Shown here piece by piece: positions 30,226 through 35,376 of a stretch of DNA of 35,376 nucleotides (position 1 is the first letter of the stretch; every line of letters starts with the position of its first letter). The DNA lies in NCBI GenBank assembly GCA_900318885.1, contig ONMN01000020.1, forward strand, positions 1-35,376, read 5' to 3'. Under the pieces are notes generated by a model that was given only the letters and a program-made list of their open reading frames with translations, searched no databases and was not told the DNA's origin. Made by a program: the position numbers and the translations under genes. Source of the DNA: an uncultured Prevotellaceae bacterium (GTDB lineage: Bacteria > Bacteroidota > Bacteroidia > Bacteroidales > Bacteroidaceae).

Positions 30226-33200
30226 TAATATTGGAACTTAAACACCTCACCGGTGACGCTGAGCACGTAGATGCCGTTCTTGGAGAGTGGAATGAAGAGG
30301 GTTGAGCCTTCAGCCTTGCGAAGGGCTACACAAATGCCATTGGCGTTGAACACGCGAACTTCCTCGCCGGCCTGCAGACCGCTGAGGCGCACACCGCCTT
30401 CCTCGGACACCACTTTGACACGGTGGGTGTCATTGTTGTAGACTTCAGGCGCATCGATGGCTGTGGGTTCTGACGACGGGTAGAGTATGACGTAGGGCGT
30501 GTTGCGTGAACTACGTATGTTAGATACGTGCGAAGCTCCCGTCTCCTCGTCGTCAATGGTCACATCGACCACCTTCGGGACGATGTAGCCATCTACCGGC
30601 TGTGTAATGCCGCTGACGGTGATTTCGGCGTATGCCCTGCGAATGCCACCCTCCAGATTGAAGTCCTTAGCGCTGACCATAGTCTGAGTCTCGCCGGTGA
30701 GCGTTGCTTCAACAGCGGGATGCGGATAGACACCCAACATCACGGCTGTTCCCGGCATCAGACCGCGTGACGAACGGTCGGTAAGTTCTACGATGAATGT
30801 ATTGACACCGTTTTCGCAGGTGCGGCTGATGACGTTACAGTCGATGTCGCTGATAGTTACGCGCTGTGAGGGTTTTTCCTGTACCTGTCGCAACATGCTG
30901 CGCCGTGTCTTGGCATGCTGTTTGGTGCGGAACACGTTCGCATATTCCACCGACACCTCGCTCTTCATGAAGCCGTCGAAGTTGGCAGGGATGGGGTACT
31001 GCACCACGAATTTGCTTTGCGTCATAGGCAGTATGAACGAGTCGGGAATGGGGATTTCCTGTCCGTTGATGTTTACTGACGCTGACTTGATGGCCGATGT
31101 GCCGGTGTTGAAGATAAAGACATTGACGGGCAGTGAACTACTGCCTAACAGTGCCTCACGGGAATAGGTAACGTCGCTCTTGAAGCTGTTGGTAAACTCT
31201 TTCTCGTTCTTCATTACCACTGCAGCGGCATTGTCCAGGGGCCCCAGGGTATAGACCACGCCGATGCGGGAATCGTCCAAGTAGCCGTCGAAGTCGGTCA
31301 TCACCAGACCTTCCGTTTCGGCGCCAACTGTTAACGGATAGGTTACCTGTGGTGCCTTCTCCAGATGTATGCGGGTGGCATTGAGTACCACGCGCATGCT
31401 GTCCAGTACGGTGCTACCCTCCTCGGCATCGCGTACTACATTGCTCACCTCTGTCCACAGCACGGCAAAATCATTGGTGTCCTCGGCGCCTCGTTCGCTG
31501 ACAATCTTCAGTTTCATGGGCGACGGGGCGCTGATGTTCAGTGTGGCACCGGTCCGGCCGTCACCTTGGCCACGCATGTCCAGTGTCTTCACATAGACGT
31601 CGTATAGCGAGTCGGGCCGCTCGTAGGCCATGGCGACGACGGCATTCTTGCCCACGCGGTTCATACAGAAGTCGGTGGGGTGTAACTCTTCCAGCCTGTA
31701 TTCCGGTGATGGTGAACTGAGCGGCTTTGAAATATAGAACAGGCGGGTTTCTTCTTCGGTGGCCACATTGACGCCTACCAGTACGGTGTCGTTACGCATA
31801 AAGAGGTCGTAGCCCCGGGTAGACATCTTGTCGCTGACGGCGACGAGCGGTGTCGGTTCACTCCATGTGCCGTCGGCGTAGGTGCGCAACATCAGTTCGC
31901 CCTGCAAGTGGTAGTTGGTCACCGAGTCGGGTTCTTCGCCATTGACATCCTTGTCCTTCACAATGTCGCCATGTTCATAGATGCACGCAGCCTTGCCGTC
32001 CTCCTGAATGGTAACCATAGGCTTCTGGTCTACGAATCCGTCATCGGGTGTGATGTCCATGTGCTTCCAGTTGCCGTCAGCCTGTCGCATGGAAGCCCTG
32101 ATCTGGGTATGTCGCTGCATGTCTTTGTCTTGCTGCGCCATGTTTTCCGTTGTCACCTGACTGCTGTTGACCACAGTTTTGGTCTGCTGGTAGACTATGA
32201 TTTCCCGGTCACCGCGCTTTGAGTGCGCATGTTGCGAAGCCGAGGTGCCTGGTGTGGAGAGCGTGGTACGTTGCTGTGTGTTCACGTTCAGCAGTGTCAC
32301 TTTGTCATCGTTATAGTCTTTGGGATTCCCCAGGTCGTTTACCACGATGTTATCGCTTCCCAGGTAGTGTGGATTGGCATCGTAGGCTAAATCGCTTATC
32401 AGCACGCTGCCGAGGTCGCTCGTTGCAGGAGCACGCAGTGGACGATAGCTGTTGCCGACGAGCTGTGGCCCCTTTTCGTCCTTTAGCCAGTAGGGGAAAT
32501 CGTCGTGGTAGGGGTTGTGGTCACCTTCAGGTTTGAGCCACCGTTTACCGCAGCGCCAGGTGTAGTCGCCCTGCCAGCTGAAAAGGACGGTCTTTACGCT
32601 GGCGAAGGCTTGAATAAGTCCCAGTAGGCGGGTTTCAATTCCGAAACAGGTTTTGATCTTGGGCTCGAAGGGCGTGACGAAACCGGCGCGAAACTGGAAC
32701 TTGGCGCCACCGCGTACTCCGGCCTGAATGCTGCCCAAGGCACACTTCTTGGTGCGGATGTTGAACCATGCGCCAAAACGTAGCTTTGCTCCTAAAGTGC
32801 CATAGAAACAGTAGTTGTCCTTGTGGTTGTTCAAACCCGGTTTGAAGGTCTTGATGCCAAAATCACCGAAAGCGGTGCAGTCTGCCACAAAACCTGCTTC
32901 CAGACTAAACCACTTTTGCAGGAATTTTCTGACCTTACACATGTGGTCGTCACCATCCTCCGAGAAAAGGTCCTGTCCCCAGCCGCATCCTAACTCAAGG
33001 TAGGCGCTCAACTCATCCAACTGGAATTTGCTGATTTCACCGAAGGGCACATTGTATGCCATCTTTCCCTTGAAACCGAAATAGGTCCCGATATGGTTCT
33101 TGCTAACGTTGAAGATGTCGCTGGCCTCGTTGCTTACCCAGTCGTCGAACTTCTGCGTCTTGACCAGCATTTCCATCTTGTTGATTTTATCGCCCTTTTC

Positions 33201-35228
33201 ACCCTCCATGGCATTCCAGTTCTGCACGTTCTTGATGTTGTCGCGCGCACTCTTCAGCTTGGGACCCTCATTGCCCTTTTTGTTCTGCTTGTTATAGTTG
33301 AGTGTCACATACAGGCCGAACAACTGCTTAATCAGGTCGACGTTAAATCCGACGTCCACCGTGATCAGGTCGTGCGGCGTATTGAACTTGATGTTGGGAC
33401 TCAGTCCGAACCCCATCTTCCCCTCGCCGAAGCTGTCCAATACCTTGTCCTCATTGCTACCGCCCTCATCCTTGTCGAGGTCGGTATCGCTTGTCGACTG
33501 TTTTTCACCATCCTGCGCTATCTGTTCGGGGTCAACCACCAGATTCTTCAGGATGGGAAACTCGTCGTACGAGGCGTCGGGTGTCGAGAGCGTCATCTGG
33601 AACTGCTTGTTCTCACCGACAACGCCCAGCAGATTGAAACGCGTGAAATAGTAGTCGCGGGTGAATTTTGTGAACTCGCGTGACGATACCGTTATAATAT
33701 CCATGATGCTGGCTTCGCGCGTGGTGCCAGTCTCGCGCTCTTTGCATGTCAGGTGGCAGCTGGGATTGCCGCTGCCCTTATTGGTCGAGAATACGAGCTC
33801 CAGCTGTGCCAGCTTTTGGACAGGGTTGTTGTTGAGAAGTTTCGGGAACTTGATACCTCCGTCTTCCATGTAGCTGAACACTTCCGACTTCGGGCGTCCA
33901 GTGAGGCTGGCCTCCAGTATGGAAACGACGGCATATTCCGTGTTGTTGCGGGTAATGGGGATGAGGTCGTCCTGGAGCGAGAGCAGATTCTGGTCGCAGA
34001 CGGCAAAGCCGTTGGTGCCGATATTCCCCTTTTTAAGGGTAATCTTCGCCGAGCAGAGGTCATTCTTCAAAATCCTGTTATCCTTGTCGGCAGCACCCTT
34101 GTAGCGATAGAGCGTGGGCAGACAGCCGTTAGCAATAATCTCAATGTATGCCGGATGGCCGTGCGTGAGCACCTTATGGCGGTCGCTGTTCTTGTCGTAG
34201 CCTAAATAGCGTATGTCGTTATCAGCTATCAGCGTGCCGTCGTCATCCACGCGGTGTACGTTCATCTGAGCCCTCGTAACCTGCTTGCCCATATTGTCGC
34301 GCAGGTTGATGAACAGCGTGTCGTACTTCTCAAACAGCCCCGTTCCCAACCAGTTGAAGTTCACAAACTCGCGATTCTCGTGCTTGTCGAGCTTGAACTT
34401 CGAGGTCAGCGTCGGGATGTCCATATTATAGTCAGTATCGATACCCGTATGCAGGTCGGTCAGCCCCATCTGCAGCTTCACGTCACCCTCCTGGTTGTTT
34501 CCCGTCAGGAAGTAAACGTTGGTGAGCGTATGGCCGTCGGGCACGTAGAAACTTTGGAAGTAGGTTTCCTTCACCTCCAGGATGTGGCTTTCGTCAACGG
34601 AGTTGCCGTCAGCGTCGTTATGACTGATGACATACTCCATCTTGTATGTGTCACCCGTCGACTGGCGTTTCTGGTCGAGCTGGAAGATGTAAAGGTTCTT
34701 GTCGTTCCAGTCATAGACCCAGTAGCGGAACTTAATGCGCTTGTCGGGGTCGGTGGCCTTCCATACGTTCACCTCTACCATTTCGCACTGTCGCGGTATG
34801 TTGATGAAGAAATAGCTGCTGGTGGCCAGCGTCTTCTGCACGGGCTCTTCAATGTTGGGATTCGGCTGCTCGCCCTCCACTATTGGGTCGAAGGTGACCT
34901 CAGCCTGATAACTGCCGGTATCACCCTTGCCGTCGTTGATGCGGAAGCAGAGCAGCATACGGTCACGCATGTGCCAGAACATGCGCTGGTCCTCCAGACC
35001 CTTCATGCGCGTCTCGCCCAGCATCTGCTTCAGTTGCTCCACGTCGGCCTGATTACCGTCGATGTCGCCGTTGTTCACTTCGCGCCAGTTCAGCTCGGCA
35101 TCAAGGATGTTGATGTCACGGAACTGCGTGACGTCGGTCACGTTTTTTGCGTAGTATAGCTTAAAGTCCTGCGCCGCTACCGTTATGGTAAACAGTAGTA
35201 TAAGTAATATACCAGTTAGTCGCTTCAT
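30225..35228 (-). CDS. 1667-residue secreted multidomain protein, no recognised family
   Basis: An exported protein with signal peptide MKRLTGILLILLFTITVAAQ. Residues about 25-330 are beta-rich. An acidic low-complexity linker lies near 575-595 (DTDLDKDEGGSNEDK). Residues about 600-890 have glycine/aromatic alternating strands and eight or more Cys (LGCGWGQDLF; KFQFRAGFVTPF; GDYTWRCGKRW). About 930-1370 resembles a beta-propeller (YADGTWSEPTPLV; VAMAYERPDSLYDVYV; SRIGVVYTL). About 1385-1470 resembles a CARDB adhesion domain (LPVNVFIFNTGTSAIKSASV). The end (EVRVFNANGICVAL; NGIYVLSVTGEVFKF) resembles a type IX secretion tail. All domain names here except the signal peptide are by-eye guesses. 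It is the first gene of the minus-strand operon; the 148 bp upstream is AT-rich with no convincing -7/-33 pair. Its stop overlaps the next start. Confidence 0.75.
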   Translation of the reverse strand: MKRLTGILLILLFTITVAAQDFKLYYAKNVTDVTQFRDINILDAELNWREVNNGDIDGNQADVEQLKQMLGETRMKGLEDQRMFWHMRDRMLLCFRINDGKGDTGSYQAEVTFDPIVEGEQPNPNIEEPVQKTLATSSYFFINIPRQCEMVEVNVWKATDPDKRIKFRYWVYDWNDKNLYIFQLDQKRQSTGDTYKMEYVISHNDADGNSVDESHILEVKETYFQSFYVPDGHTLTNVYFLTGNNQEGDVKLQMGLTDLHTGIDTDYNMDIPTLTSKFKLDKHENREFVNFNWLGTGLFEKYDTLFINLRDNMGKQVTRAQMNVHRVDDDGTLIADNDIRYLGYDKNSDRHKVLTHGHPAYIEIIANGCLPTLYRYKGAADKDNRILKNDLCSAKITLKKGNIGTNGFAVCDQNLLSLQDDLIPITRNNTEYAVVSILEASLTGRPKSEVFSYMEDGGIKFPKLLNNNPVQKLAQLELVFSTNKGSGNPSCHLTCKERETGTTREASIMDIITVSSREFTKFTRDYYFTRFNLLGVVGENKQFQMTLSTPDASYDEFPILKNLVVDPEQIAQDGEKQSTSDTDLDKDEGGSNEDKVLDSFGEGKMGFGLSPNIKFNTPHDLITVDVGFNVDLIKQLFGLYVTLNYNKQNKKGNEGPKLKSARDNIKNVQNWNAMEGEKGDKINKMEMLVKTQKFDDWVSNEASDIFNVSKNHIGTYFGFKGKMAYNVPFGEISKFQLDELSAYLELGCGWGQDLFSEDGDDHMCKVRKFLQKWFSLEAGFVADCTAFGDFGIKTFKPGLNNHKDNYCFYGTLGAKLRFGAWFNIRTKKCALGSIQAGVRGGAKFQFRAGFVTPFEPKIKTCFGIETRLLGLIQAFASVKTVLFSWQGDYTWRCGKRWLKPEGDHNPYHDDFPYWLKDEKGPQLVGNSYRPLRAPATSDLGSVLISDLAYDANPHYLGSDNIVVNDLGNPKDYNDDKVTLLNVNTQQRTTLSTPGTSASQHAHSKRGDREIIVYQQTKTVVNSSQVTTENMAQQDKDMQRHTQIRASMRQADGNWKHMDITPDDGFVDQKPMVTIQEDGKAACIYEHGDIVKDKDVNGEEPDSVTNYHLQGELMLRTYADGTWSEPTPLVAVSDKMSTRGYDLFMRNDTVLVGVNVATEEETRLFYISKPLSSPSPEYRLEELHPTDFCMNRVGKNAVVAMAYERPDSLYDVYVKTLDMRGQGDGRTGATLNISAPSPMKLKIVSERGAEDTNDFAVLWTEVSNVVRDAEEGSTVLDSMRVVLNATRIHLEKAPQVTYPLTVGAETEGLVMTDFDGYLDDSRIGVVYTLGPLDNAAAVVMKNEKEFTNSFKSDVTYSREALLGSSSLPVNVFIFNTGTSAIKSASVNINGQEIPIPDSFILPMTQSKFVVQYPIPANFDGFMKSEVSVEYANVFRTKQHAKTRRSMLRQVQEKPSQRVTISDIDCNVISRTCENGVNTFIVELTDRSSRGLMPGTAVMLGVYPHPAVEATLTGETQTMVSAKDFNLEGGIRRAYAEITVSGITQPVDGYIVPKVVDVTIDDEETGASHVSNIRSSRNTPYVILYPSSEPTAIDAPEVYNNDTHRVKVVSEEGGVRLSGLQAGEEVRVFNANGICVALRKAEGSTLFIPLSKNGIYVLSVTGEVFKFQY

Positions 35229-35376
35229 CTTAATTGAGTTTTAGTTTTTGCTCTTTTATTATTTTGTTTTTAATTATTAACTAAAGTTTCGCAAGTGATG
35301 GCGCACCTGCACAATTTAACATAAAATAGGAATAAAAAAGGCTTCGAAGTTTGCTCAACTCACTGAAAATGAGTAA

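Overview
The window reads as chromosomal DNA of a Prevotella-like member of the Bacteroidales. The evidence is a SusC/SusD pair, a hybrid two-component system (HTCS) regulator, LES-type lipoproteins (Cys followed by acidic residues), TAnnTTTG promoter elements in place of sigma-70 boxes, and secreted proteins ending in a short GRR..GLYI.NG.KV-type tail. There is no tRNA, rRNA, CRISPR array, transposase or phage gene.

Bases 259-16227 (minus strand) form a polysaccharide utilization locus (PUL). In transcription order it runs SusC, SusD, two surface glycan-binding lipoproteins, a BACON-GH5 (subfamily 4-like) endoglucanase lipoprotein, a tiny remnant ORF, a terminator, then a second unit with a GH29 alpha-L-fucosidase and a GH2 beta-galactosidase. 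A divergent HTCS gene (16457-20377, plus) is the likely regulator. A surface endo-beta-1,4-glucanase with periplasmic galactosidase and fucosidase best fits a fucosylated galacto-xyloglucan or related hemicellulose. The expected alpha-xylosidase (GH31) and beta-glucosidase (GH3) are not in the window, so the substrate is an inference. A housekeeping YifB/ComM-like Mg-chelatase AAA+ gene follows on the plus strand with its own promoter.

Bases 21991-35228 (minus strand) look like a second operon. It holds a 1667-residue secreted protein of no recognised family, a 1916-residue GLUG/EF-hand/BspA-like LRR surface protein, a GLUG protein split by a frameshift, and a 51-residue small gene. These look like cell-surface proteins using one shared C-terminal tail; their role is unknown.

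The most unusual signal is a set of short tandem repeats with a 7-bp unit, of three unrelated sequences, each inside an open reading frame: the GH2 signal peptide (CCAAAAG), the GH29 interdomain linker (TTGAACA, as an inverted pair of arrays) and the HTCS sensor (TCTCACC). A fourth, shorter repeat (TTTTACC) lies in a spacer. Since 7 is not a multiple of 3, a gain or loss of one unit would shift the frame.
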